Origin: Clostridia bacterium
Lineage (GTDB): Bacteria > Bacillota > Clostridia > Oscillospirales > Acutalibacteraceae
Assembly: GCA_900769775.1 (NCBI GenBank)
Contig: CAAGHT010000025.1
Span: 1 to 11,595 of the forward strand
DNA length: 11,595 nucleotides
Direction of reading: 5' to 3'
Shown here: positions 1 through 5,832 of the stretch, piece by piece
Layout of the letters: every line of letters begins with the position of its first letter
Numbering within the stretch: position 1 is the stretch's first letter
Made by a program: the position numbers and the translations under genes
Notes under the pieces: generated by a model
Seen by the model: only the letters and a program-made list of their open reading frames with translations
Databases searched by the model: none
What the model was told of the DNA's origin: nothing

Positions 1-654
1 CCAGCTGATTTCCTGGAACTTAGCTTTAACACCCAAAACCTCACAAACAGCTTCTGCAAACTCGGTTTCAAAACCTACAAGCTTGCCTTCGTCATTTTTA
101 TAGTTCATAGGCGCAAAGTATGTAATACCGATAACAAGCTCGCCCTTGTTCATTATGTAATCATAATCAGAATCAGAATCTGCCTTCTTGAATTCCTCAA
201 AGGAATCAGTTGCAGTGATAAGGTCCTGAAGCTTATACTTAGCGCCGATTTCAGCAAGCTTGCCCTCATCCTTAAGAGCCTTGATAGCCTCGTTTACCTT
301 TGCGGTAAAGTCAGAGCCTTTTCTGAAAGCGATACCATAGCTCTCAGGATTGTAGCCGTCACCCTCAACAACGAGGTTTTCATAGTCTGTACCCTCGCCG
401 ATAGAGCCGATAGACATAACATAGTCAACGATAGCAGCATCAGCAGTACCTGCGCTAACCTCCATAAGAGCCTTAGCCTGAGTATCTACTGCGGTGTAAT
501 CATAATCTGTGAGTGTCTGTGCAACAGTTTCACCTGCTGAGCCTTTTTCTGCAACAACGATAGGCTTAGAATCGCCATTTGTGCTCTTTGAGCAGCCAAC
601 AAAGCAAAGAGCTGTAAGAGCTACTGCCATAACAATTGCTATAATCTTTTTCAT
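1..654 (-). CDS. Amino-acid ABC transporter solute-binding lipoprotein with rearranged lobes (partial, 3' end off window)
   Basis: Extracellular lipoprotein that should capture an amino acid or similar small polar solute and deliver it to an ABC permease. Residues 1-20 are a signal peptide (MKKIIAIVMAVAL, hydrophobic core) ending in a lipobox FVGC with Cys21 as the lipidation site. Residues about 30-146 read like the second lobe and C-terminal return helices of the SBP_bac_3 family (KGSAGETVA, GTADAAIVDYVMS, YGIAFRKGSD, VNEAIKALKDEGKLAEI). After an acidic linker (about 147-166), a normal family N-terminus begins (GELVIGITYFAPMNY, EGKLVGFETEFAEAV) and runs off the window at residue 218. The start at 654 is preferred because GGAGG lies 8 bases upstream. 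An in-frame ATG at 660 is only 2 bases from it. Family assignment is firm. Ligand is unknown. The lobe order is abnormal, and the missing end decides between circular permutation and partial duplication. Confidence 0.85.
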   Translation of the reverse strand, partial: MKKIIAIVMAVALTALCFVGCSKSTNGDSKPIVVAEKGSAGETVAQTLTDYDYTAVDTQAKALMEVSAGTADAAIVDYVMSIGSIGEGTDYENLVVEGDGYNPESYGIAFRKGSDFTAKVNEAIKALKDEGKLAEIGAKYKLQDLITATDSFEEFKKADSDSDYDYIMNKGELVIGITYFAPMNYKNDEGKLVGFETEFAEAVCEVLGVKAKFQEISW

Positions 655-669
655 AATCATTTCCTCCAA

Positions 670-683
670 TTTAGTAAACTAAA
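670..683. repeat. Perfect 6-2-6 palindrome in the 5' leader of the binding-protein gene
   Basis: TTTAGT-AA-ACTAAA lies between the -10 box (699-704) and the ribosome binding site (about 662-666) of the solute-binding protein gene, just downstream of the expected transcription start. The symmetry is seen directly. An operator role (roadblock repression) is inference. The motif is short and AT-rich, so chance is possible. Confidence 0.35.
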
Positions 684-862
684 GTGATAGCATAATGAAT
701 TATAACCCATTGCATCGCTTTTGTCAAGTAAAGAAATAAATATGTTGAAAATCTTGCACTGTCTTGAGAATGATACACCTGGGCACTGCCTTCGAGAGCC
801 TCTTTAACATATTTAGCATAACCCATTCTGATTGAATCGCCTATAAGAATAATTTTTTTCAT
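671..862 (-). pseudogene. 5' remnant of an SGNH/GDSL-type hydrolase gene
   Basis: This 63-codon frame begins MKKIILIGDSIRMGY, the block-I signature of SGNH/GDSL esterases (GDS with the presumptive nucleophile Ser10, here in the GDSIR variant). It stays family-like through about residue 46 (YVKEAL, ARFSTY, YL). After that the sequence no longer resembles a hydrolase and the frame stops at 671. Real members are usually around 200 residues or more and need later blocks with the catalytic Asp and His, which are absent here. The break coincides with the -35 box of the downstream binding-protein promoter. A weak GGTGAT lies upstream of the ATG. I read it as a truncated, inactive gene left by a deletion or rearrangement. 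Expression as a small peptide cannot be excluded. The family call rests on the N-terminal motif only. Confidence 0.6.
699..727 (-). promoter_or_regulatory. Sigma-A promoter of the solute-binding protein gene
   Basis: On the minus strand, TTGACA (727-722) and TATAAT (704-699) are separated by exactly 17 bases, a perfect match to the housekeeping consensus. The expected start near 692 gives a leader of about 38 bases before the ATG at 654. The -35 box overlaps codons 46-47 of the hydrolase remnant. Confidence 0.85.
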
Positions 863-910
863 AAAGTATCACCGTATTCAGTTTAACAACAAAGATATAA
901 AAAGTAAAGG

Positions 911-945
911 TAAAAAAATGACAACACAGTTAAAATAACTGTGTT
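911..945 (-). terminator. Rho-independent terminator of the gatCAB-aspS operon
   Basis: A perfect 10-bp stem (923-932 with 936-945) with a 3-base loop is followed on the minus strand by GTCA and a run of seven T. It starts 12 bases after the aspS stop codon, as expected for the end of this operon. There is no T-run on the plus-strand side, so it looks one-directional. Confidence 0.85.
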
Positions 946-956
946 ATCGGTTATTG

Positions 957-2330
957 TTAGGGACGAAGTCTGTCGCGGTCTCTCGGGAATGCAGTTGCTT
1001 GCTTAATATTATCAAGTCCGAGAATATTCTGTACAATTCTCTCAAGACCAAGACCCATACCGCCATGAGGAGGCATACCGTACTTATGCATAGTGAGGTA
1101 ATCCTCAAAATCTGCAATATCCATTCCCCTGTCTTGCATCTTCTTAACCTGCATTTCATAGTCGTGAATACGCTGACCGCCGGTAGTAACCTCAAGTCCG
1201 TTTAAGAGCATATCAAAGCTGAGGGTGTAGTTTCTGTCCTCGGGGTCTTCCATAGTATAGAAAGGACGCTTTATTGTAGGATAATGAGTTACGAAAACGA
1301 TAGGAGCATTATATTCCTTGAGGAAATATTCTCCAAGCCATTTTTCCTCTTCGGGAGCAAAGTCAGGCTCTAAGAGAGAGATCTCGCCCTGTTTTCCGGG
1401 ATGTGCATCAGCAAAGAGCTTCTTTGCTTCCATAAACTTAATCTTCGGGAAGCAGGTAAGCTCAGGCAGTCTGCCATCTTTGCCGAGATACATTTCAAGC
1501 TCGGGAGCATACTGCTCATTTAAGGTCTTGAAAATGAACTGGAACATACGGGCTTCAAGTTCCATAAGGTCTTCAAACGAATTTATAAAGCCCATTTCAA
1601 GGTCAAGTCCCTGGAATTCATTTATATGGCGGTTGGTAGAATACTTTTCAGCTCTGAAAACGGGACCTACGGTAAATACCTTCTGGAAAACGCCGACCAT
1701 TATCTGCTTATAGGTCTGGGGACTCTGATTGAGAAATGCTTTCTGTCCGAAATACTCAACCTCGAACATATCTGCACCACCCTCTGCACCTGCGGTAACC
1801 ATCTTAGGCGGAACAAACTCGGTAAAGCCTTCCTGTCTTAAAAACTCTCTGAAAGCATACATTACGCCGTCAGCAATCTTTAAAATTGCGCGGGTTTTAG
1901 GGTTACGAAGAGCGATGATTCTGTTATCGAGAAGAGTATTGAGATTAAGCTTTTCAATCTTCTTATCGTTACCTATTTCAATAGGAGGAATCTCTGCCTT
2001 TCCCGAAATTCTTGTCATATTGTCAATACGGATATCAAAACCGGTGCGGCTTCTTTCTTCCTTAATAAGAGTACCGTCAACAACAACACACTCTTCAACA
2101 GAAAAGTCCTTAATATCGCACTGAGAGATGCCCTCCTCCCAAATGCACTGGAACACCATTCGAGCAGAACGGACGATTACAAAAGCAAATCCGCTCATTT
2201 CTCTTATTCTGTGGAGTGAGCCCTTAACGGTAACCTTATCTCCATCCTTGATAGTACCGTTATTAAAGCCTTCGATTATATAGGCAATATCAGTTTTATC
2301 AATTTTCTTTTCAGTGTTTAAAAATTCCAT
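957..2330 (-). CDS. aspS: Archaeal-type aspartyl-tRNA synthetase, probably non-discriminating
   Basis: Class II synthetase (457 residues) charging Asp onto tRNA(Asp) and, by inference, tRNA(Asn). An N-terminal OB-fold anticodon-binding domain (about 15-110) precedes the catalytic core. Motif 1 lies near 160-176. Motif 2 is FRAEKYSTNRHINEF (225-239), GGQRIHDY is at 384-391, and motif 3 is GMGLGLERI (424-432). The C-terminus FPRDRDRLRP is typical of archaeal-type AspRS rather than AsnRS. The length fits that type and leaves no room for the large GAD insertion of ordinary bacterial AspRS. It is last in the operon, 14 bases after gatB, with CGGAGG 8-9 bases before the ATG. His40 in the first OB-fold strands (SLHRIRE) seems to match the His that family literature links to relaxed tRNA recognition; this is recalled, not aligned. 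Together with GatCAB linkage this points to an Asp-tRNA(Asn) supplier. Confidence 0.92.
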   Translation of the reverse strand: MEFLNTEKKIDKTDIAYIIEGFNNGTIKDGDKVTVKGSLHRIREMSGFAFVIVRSARMVFQCIWEEGISQCDIKDFSVEECVVVDGTLIKEERSRTGFDIRIDNMTRISGKAEIPPIEIGNDKKIEKLNLNTLLDNRIIALRNPKTRAILKIADGVMYAFREFLRQEGFTEFVPPKMVTAGAEGGADMFEVEYFGQKAFLNQSPQTYKQIMVGVFQKVFTVGPVFRAEKYSTNRHINEFQGLDLEMGFINSFEDLMELEARMFQFIFKTLNEQYAPELEMYLGKDGRLPELTCFPKIKFMEAKKLFADAHPGKQGEISLLEPDFAPEEEKWLGEYFLKEYNAPIVFVTHYPTIKRPFYTMEDPEDRNYTLSFDMLLNGLEVTTGGQRIHDYEMQVKKMQDRGMDIADFEDYLTMHKYGMPPHGGMGLGLERIVQNILGLDNIKQATAFPRDRDRLRP

Positions 2331-2344
2331 AAATTTATCCTCCG

Positions 2345-3772
2345 TTATAGTTTAGTTAGCTCTTCAGCTAATATCTTATTTACTGTGTCGGGTCGGGCGG
2401 TGCCTCTCAGCGTCTTCATAACCTGACCTACAAAGAAGCCTTGCACCTTTGTTTCACCCGCTTTATACTGTGCAACTGTTTTGGGGTTATCTGCAAAAAC
2501 CTTGAGTATTGTTTCTCTTACAAGCTCGGTATCATCAACCTGAGCAAGACCGTTTTTAGTAATATATTCTTCGATATCGAAGCTTTCATCACTAAATACC
2601 ATTTCTTCGAAAACTGCTTTGCCCGTTTGTCTGTTTATCTTATCAGATAAAACAATTTGAATAAACTTTGCAAATCTCTCAGCGGAAAGCTTTAAATTAT
2701 CGAGTACAAGACCCTTTTCATTAACGAAATACATTATTTGGTTTATTATCCAAAAACGCACCTCTTTTGCATTTTCGCATATTCTTACAGTATCTTCAAA
2801 TAGGTCTGCTAAGAATTTTCCGGAAGCAATAATCTCTGCATCGGCTAAGGAGAGTCCCATGTCAGCAACATATCGCTTTGCTTTTTCCTCAGAAAACTCG
2901 GGAATCGAAGCACGAAGCCTTTCAATATATTCATCTGTCAGACTGATTGGCGGAATATCGGGCTCGGGGAAATATCTGTAATCTTCGGCGTTTTCCTTGC
3001 TTCTCATCGAGTAGCTCTTCCCTGCAGCATCATCCCAGCGGCGCGTCTCCTGAATTATTTTGCCGCCCGAGAGAATTATTTCCTCCTGCCGGTCGGCCTC
3101 TGCTTTGATTGCACGCTCAATTCCCTTAAACGAATTAAGATTTTTCATTTCTGTTCGAGTGCCTAAAATCTCACTAGTAGGCTCTTTTAAAGAGAGATTT
3201 ACATCTGCTCTCATAGAGCCCTCCTGCATCTTACAGTCAGAAATTCCGAGATATTCAAACATAGATTTTATCTTAGTCAGAAAGGCGGTTACTTCCTCAG
3301 CAGAACTAAAATCGGGCTCGGTCACAATCTCTATTAATGGGACGCCGCAGCGATTATAATCTGTAAATGTTTCATCACTGTTTTCTGAGTGAATGAGCTT
3401 TCCTGCGTCCTCTTCCATATGAATTTCGTGAATGCCTATTCTCTTTGTTCCAATATCTATATAGCCATTTTTGGCAAATGGCAGATAAAGCTGCGAAATC
3501 TGATAAGCCTTAGGCAAATCCGGATAAAAATAATTCTTCCTGTCAAATTTATTATATTTTGTAATTTCACAGTTAAGAGCAAGTCCTGCGAGCACGGCGT
3601 ATTCGAGGACCTTGTTATTAAGTACAGGAAGAGTACCCGGCATTCCCGTACATACTGGACAACAATGAGTATTAGGTGCGCCACCAAACTTAGTAGTGCA
3701 AGAACAGAATATTTTTGAAGCGGTTGCAAGCTCAACATGAACTTCAAGACCAATTACCTTTTGAAGCTTCAT
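2345..3772 (-). CDS. gatB: Asp/Glu-tRNA amidotransferase subunit B
   Basis: tRNA-binding and kinase subunit of the GatCAB amidotransferase. It phosphorylates the side-chain carboxylate of mischarged Asp-tRNA(Asn) or Glu-tRNA(Gln) before amidation. The 475 residues match the usual length. The N-terminus VIGLEVHVEL is the family signature. Cys23, Cys25, Cys38 and Cys41 (FCSC and CCPVC) form the expected zinc site, and PVCTGMPGTLPVLN follows. The catalytic cradle extends to roughly residue 290, followed by a helical segment and the YqeY-like C-terminal domain (about 330-475) that contacts the tRNA. Its ATG overlaps the gatA stop as ATGA (3772-3769), implying translational coupling. GGAGG lies 7 bases upstream, inside gatA. 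Nothing appears broken. Confidence 0.96.
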   Translation of the reverse strand: MKLQKVIGLEVHVELATASKIFCSCTTKFGGAPNTHCCPVCTGMPGTLPVLNNKVLEYAVLAGLALNCEITKYNKFDRKNYFYPDLPKAYQISQLYLPFAKNGYIDIGTKRIGIHEIHMEEDAGKLIHSENSDETFTDYNRCGVPLIEIVTEPDFSSAEEVTAFLTKIKSMFEYLGISDCKMQEGSMRADVNLSLKEPTSEILGTRTEMKNLNSFKGIERAIKAEADRQEEIILSGGKIIQETRRWDDAAGKSYSMRSKENAEDYRYFPEPDIPPISLTDEYIERLRASIPEFSEEKAKRYVADMGLSLADAEIIASGKFLADLFEDTVRICENAKEVRFWIINQIMYFVNEKGLVLDNLKLSAERFAKFIQIVLSDKINRQTGKAVFEEMVFSDESFDIEEYITKNGLAQVDDTELVRETILKVFADNPKTVAQYKAGETKVQGFFVGQVMKTLRGTARPDTVNKILAEELTKL

Positions 3773-5190
3773 AATTCCACCTCCAAAAGTTTCTCAAGTT
3801 CGCTTGCTACCGACAAAAGTCTACCGTCACAAAGTCTGTTTGCAGTTAACTGCAATCCAATCGGCATTCCCAGAGCCTTACCGCAAGGAAGTGAAATCGA
3901 AGGCAGGCCCGCAAGATTTGCGCCAACCGTTAGCAAATCTGACTTGTACATAGTAAGAGTGTCCCCCAGGCTTTCGCCGAGAAGCGGAGGAAAGCTCGGA
4001 GTTGTAGGTGTAATTATGACATCATATTCAGAAAATAGCTTGTCATAAGCCTCTTTGATAAGTGCCTTAACCTGCAGAGCTTTTCGGTAATAGGCATCGT
4101 AGTATCCTGTTGAAAGCACAAAGGTTCCGAGCATAATTCTCTTTTTAACCTCTTTGCCAAAGCCCTCGCTGCGTGAAGCAGAATACATCTCACTCAGCGA
4201 TGAATAATTATTGCTTCTATAACCGAATTTAACTCCGTCATATCTTGAAAGATTTGATGAGGCTTCTGCAGAAGCAATAATATAATAGGCTGGGATAAGG
4301 TAATTCATTAAAGGAAATTCCACCTTATCTACCTTAGCACCATTTGATTTAAGCAGCTCTGTTGCTTTCAGAACCTTATCAGAAATGCACCTGTCAATTC
4401 CGCCCCAAAAAGCATCTTCAAGAAGAGCAATTTTTAAACCTACGAAACTTTGTGTGTTTAAATTAAAATGACAATCGATTGTAGTAGAATCTCTTTTATC
4501 GACACCCTTAATTATTTCAAGCAATGCCGCTGCATCCTCTGTGCTTCGTGCAATAGGTCCGATCTGATCGAGAGATGAAGCATATGCAATCAGTCCGTAT
4601 CTTGATACGGTACCGTAGGTAGGCTTAAAGCCAACTACACCACAATATGCCGCTGGCTGTCGAATGCTTCCGCCCGTGTCCGAACCGAGAGCTATCGGTG
4701 CTAAATCGGCCGTAACTGCTGCCGCGGCTCCACTTGAAGAGCCACCGGCAACTCTGTTTTTATCGTGAGGGTTAAGGGTTGACCCAAAATACGAGGTCTC
4801 ACCCGTAGAGCCCATTGCAAACTCATCCATATTAAGCTTGCCGATAATAATCATACCTGCGGCTTCTAGCTTTTCAATAACGGTTGCATTATACTGCGGA
4901 ACAAATGAGCTGAGCATTTTTGATCCGCATGTCGTTTTTATATCTTTGGTACAAATATTATCCTTAACAGCAATCGGAACTCCCGCAAGAGGAGAGGTAT
5001 AAACTCCCTCAAGAATTCCCTTCTCAACCTCTGCGGCTCTTTTAAGTGCATTATCGTTTATGGTAATATATGCATTTAGATCGTCATTCCTTGCCTTTTC
5101 AAGGTAGTAGGATACAATCTCAGTTACAGAAAGCTCTTTGCTTTTAATCATACTTGATATAGAAAGAGCAGTATAGTTTTTTAAGTCCAT
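3769..5190 (-). CDS. gatA: Asp/Glu-tRNA amidotransferase subunit A
   Basis: Glutaminase subunit of GatCAB. It releases ammonia from glutamine (or asparagine) and channels it to GatB for amidation of the activated aminoacyl-tRNA. It is a 473-residue amidase-signature protein. The Ser-cisSer-Lys triad is visible as Lys76 (VAVKDN), Ser151 (GGSSSG) and Ser175 (GSDTGGSIR). These spacings equal those I recall for Staphylococcus GatA (Lys79, Ser154, Ser178). The glycine-rich amidase core lies around 115-215. AGGAGGGG precedes the ATG, starting 9 bases after the gatC stop, and the gene overlaps gatB by 4 bases. All catalytic residues are intact, so the enzyme should be active. Confidence 0.97.
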   Translation of the reverse strand: MDLKNYTALSISSMIKSKELSVTEIVSYYLEKARNDDLNAYITINDNALKRAAEVEKGILEGVYTSPLAGVPIAVKDNICTKDIKTTCGSKMLSSFVPQYNATVIEKLEAAGMIIIGKLNMDEFAMGSTGETSYFGSTLNPHDKNRVAGGSSSGAAAAVTADLAPIALGSDTGGSIRQPAAYCGVVGFKPTYGTVSRYGLIAYASSLDQIGPIARSTEDAAALLEIIKGVDKRDSTTIDCHFNLNTQSFVGLKIALLEDAFWGGIDRCISDKVLKATELLKSNGAKVDKVEFPLMNYLIPAYYIIASAEASSNLSRYDGVKFGYRSNNYSSLSEMYSASRSEGFGKEVKKRIMLGTFVLSTGYYDAYYRKALQVKALIKEAYDKLFSEYDVIITPTTPSFPPLLGESLGDTLTMYKSDLLTVGANLAGLPSISLPCGKALGMPIGLQLTANRLCDGRLLSVASELEKLLEVEL

Positions 5191-5199
5191 ACTCCCCTC

Positions 5200-5487
5200 C
5201 TATTCGACCGTTTTAGGAACGATGAATGCCTCATCGTTTCTGTTCGGTGCATTAATTAAAACTTCATCACGAGAAGCTGAGGGCGAAACCTCGTCCTCGC
5301 GCATAACATTAACTATATTAAAGACATGAGAAAGCGGTTCGATACCCTCCGTATCTAGCTCGGATAAAATATCGGTATATTCGATTATCTCTTTTAGCTC
5401 TGCCGATATCCCAGCGGCTTCTTCATCACTAAAACGAAGCTTTGACAGTGCCGCGAGATACGCAGTCTGCTCCTTGCCGATATCCAA
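5200..5487 (-). CDS. gatC: Asp/Glu-tRNA amidotransferase subunit C
   Basis: Small chaperone-like subunit that wraps around GatA and GatB and stabilises the complex. The sequence has the family pattern: an N-terminal helix (KEQTAYLAALSKLRFSDEE), then ELKEIIEYTDILSELDTEGIEPLSHV, then MREDEV with a flexible C-terminal tail. I favour the TTG at 5487 as start (95 residues). An almost complete anti-Shine-Dalgarno match, TAAGGATGTGA, sits about 8 bases before its core-to-start distance, and the protein then begins at the usual GatC position. A GTG at 5496 (98 residues) is the alternative, but it lies inside that ribosome binding site. First gene of the operon, directly downstream of a T-box leader. 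The function call is firm; the exact start is less so. Confidence 0.93.
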   Translation of the reverse strand: MDIGKEQTAYLAALSKLRFSDEEAAGISAELKEIIEYTDILSELDTEGIEPLSHVFNIVNVMREDEVSPSASRDEVLINAPNRNDEAFIVPKTVE

Positions 5488-5491
5488 TAGT

Positions 5492-5502
5492 CTCACATCC
5501 TT
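5492..5502 (-). promoter_or_regulatory. Strong ribosome binding site deciding the gatC start
   Basis: TAAGGATGTGA on the minus strand differs from the ideal TAAGGAGGTGA by one base. It covers the possible GTG start (5496) and an ATG-TGA start-stop pair (5498-5493). It is correctly spaced for the TTG at 5487. It lies just past the T-run of the T-box terminator, so it is transcribed only on read-through. Confidence 0.6.
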
Positions 5503-5503
5503 A

Positions 5504-5550
5504 AAATAAAAAAATCGCCAATCATCCCAAAAAAATGGGACGAAAGACGA
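5504..5550 (-). terminator. T-box regulated terminator before gatC
   Basis: On the minus strand, TCGTC pairs with GGCGA (5550-5546 with 5519-5515, one G-U). A 2x2 internal loop follows, then TCGTCCCA pairs with TGGGATGA (5543-5536 with 5529-5522, one G-U) around a six-T loop. TTTTTTTATTTT follows the stem. It is the default off state of the leader, competing with the antiterminator built from the adjacent T-box sequence. Confidence 0.88.
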
Positions 5551-5735
5551 ACTTCCGCGGTGCCACCCAAATTAGCAACATAATGCTCACTCAATAAGAT
5601 TAACGCTCTTACACGGTCGGTTCTACTGACAAAATGCGTTCTTCCGACTGCTCAGGGTGTCTTTCCTTATGGCGGTACTGCCGCATTTACACTATCTGCG
5701 GCTCACTGAGAGTAGGTCTCATAAGTACTTTTCCC
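5504..5735 (-). promoter_or_regulatory. T-box riboswitch controlling gatCAB-aspS
   Basis: Transcriptional riboswitch leader that senses uncharged tRNA and permits read-through. The T-box GGGTGGCACCGCGG is at 5568-5555. Stem I has a lower helix CTCAG/CTGAG (5710-5706 with 5655-5651), an AGTGAGC element, and an apical hairpin CCGCA/TGCGG (5701-5697 with 5685-5681) with a GTG-containing loop. The specifier loop reads GGAAAGACACC (5666-5656), and GAC (5661-5659, Asp) is the best-placed codon. GTCGG/CCGAC (5648-5644 with 5620-5616) and AACGC/GCGTT (5640-5636 with 5606-5602) cross each other, matching the known stem IIA/B pseudoknot. In the bulge sequence TGGC, the C would pair with discriminator base G73, as in tRNA(Asp) and tRNA(Asn). 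The element is certain. The codon assignment is inference. Confidence 0.95.
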
Positions 5736-5749
5736 TTCATTGCAATAAA

Positions 5750-5778
5750 ATTATAACAAATATTTAATTTAGTGTCAA
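5750..5778 (-). promoter_or_regulatory. Sigma-A promoter of the gatCAB-aspS operon
   Basis: TTGACA (5778-5773) and TATAAT (5755-5750) have exactly 17 bases between them, again a perfect consensus. Transcription should begin near 5743, giving a leader of about 250 bases that holds the T-box. High basal initiation with attenuation downstream is the normal design for this control. Confidence 0.88.
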
Positions 5779-5789
5779 TCTTTTTATGT

Positions 5790-5825
5790 AATAAAGAATG
5801 CCGCCCTTCGATAATGAAGAGCGGC
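5790..5825 (-). terminator. Terminator of the nagA-ROK-like operon
   Basis: GCCGCTCTTC (5825-5816) and GAAGGGCGGC (5809-5800) form a 10-bp stem with one G-U pair and a six-base loop. The following tract ATTCTTTATTA is only moderately T-rich. It begins 8 bases after the stop of the ROK-like gene and lies just upstream of the gat promoter, insulating the two operons. Confidence 0.72.
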
Positions 5826-5832
5826 TGAAATA

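Noticed and set aside
658..660. ATG two codons upstream as the start of the solute-binding protein
   Set aside because: Only 2 bases from GGAGG, so too close. The ATG at 652-654 has 8-base spacing and gives the standard MKK lipoprotein start.
1318..2124. Several plus-strand open frames of 71-131 codons opposite aspS
   Set aside because: They are antisense to a strongly conserved gene, lack convincing ribosome binding sites and have low-complexity or Ser-rich translations without family features.
957..2330. Asparaginyl-tRNA synthetase
   Set aside because: The C-terminal FPRDRDRLRP and the motif 2 context fit archaeal-type AspRS, and the operon encodes the indirect Asn pathway.
5656..5666. 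Two-codon (Asn/Glu) T-box like that of Clostridium acetobutylicum
   Set aside because: GAA is present but no overlapping AAC lies in the specifier loop. An AAC exists only further downstream in the pseudoknot region (about 5640), so dual specificity is not supported.
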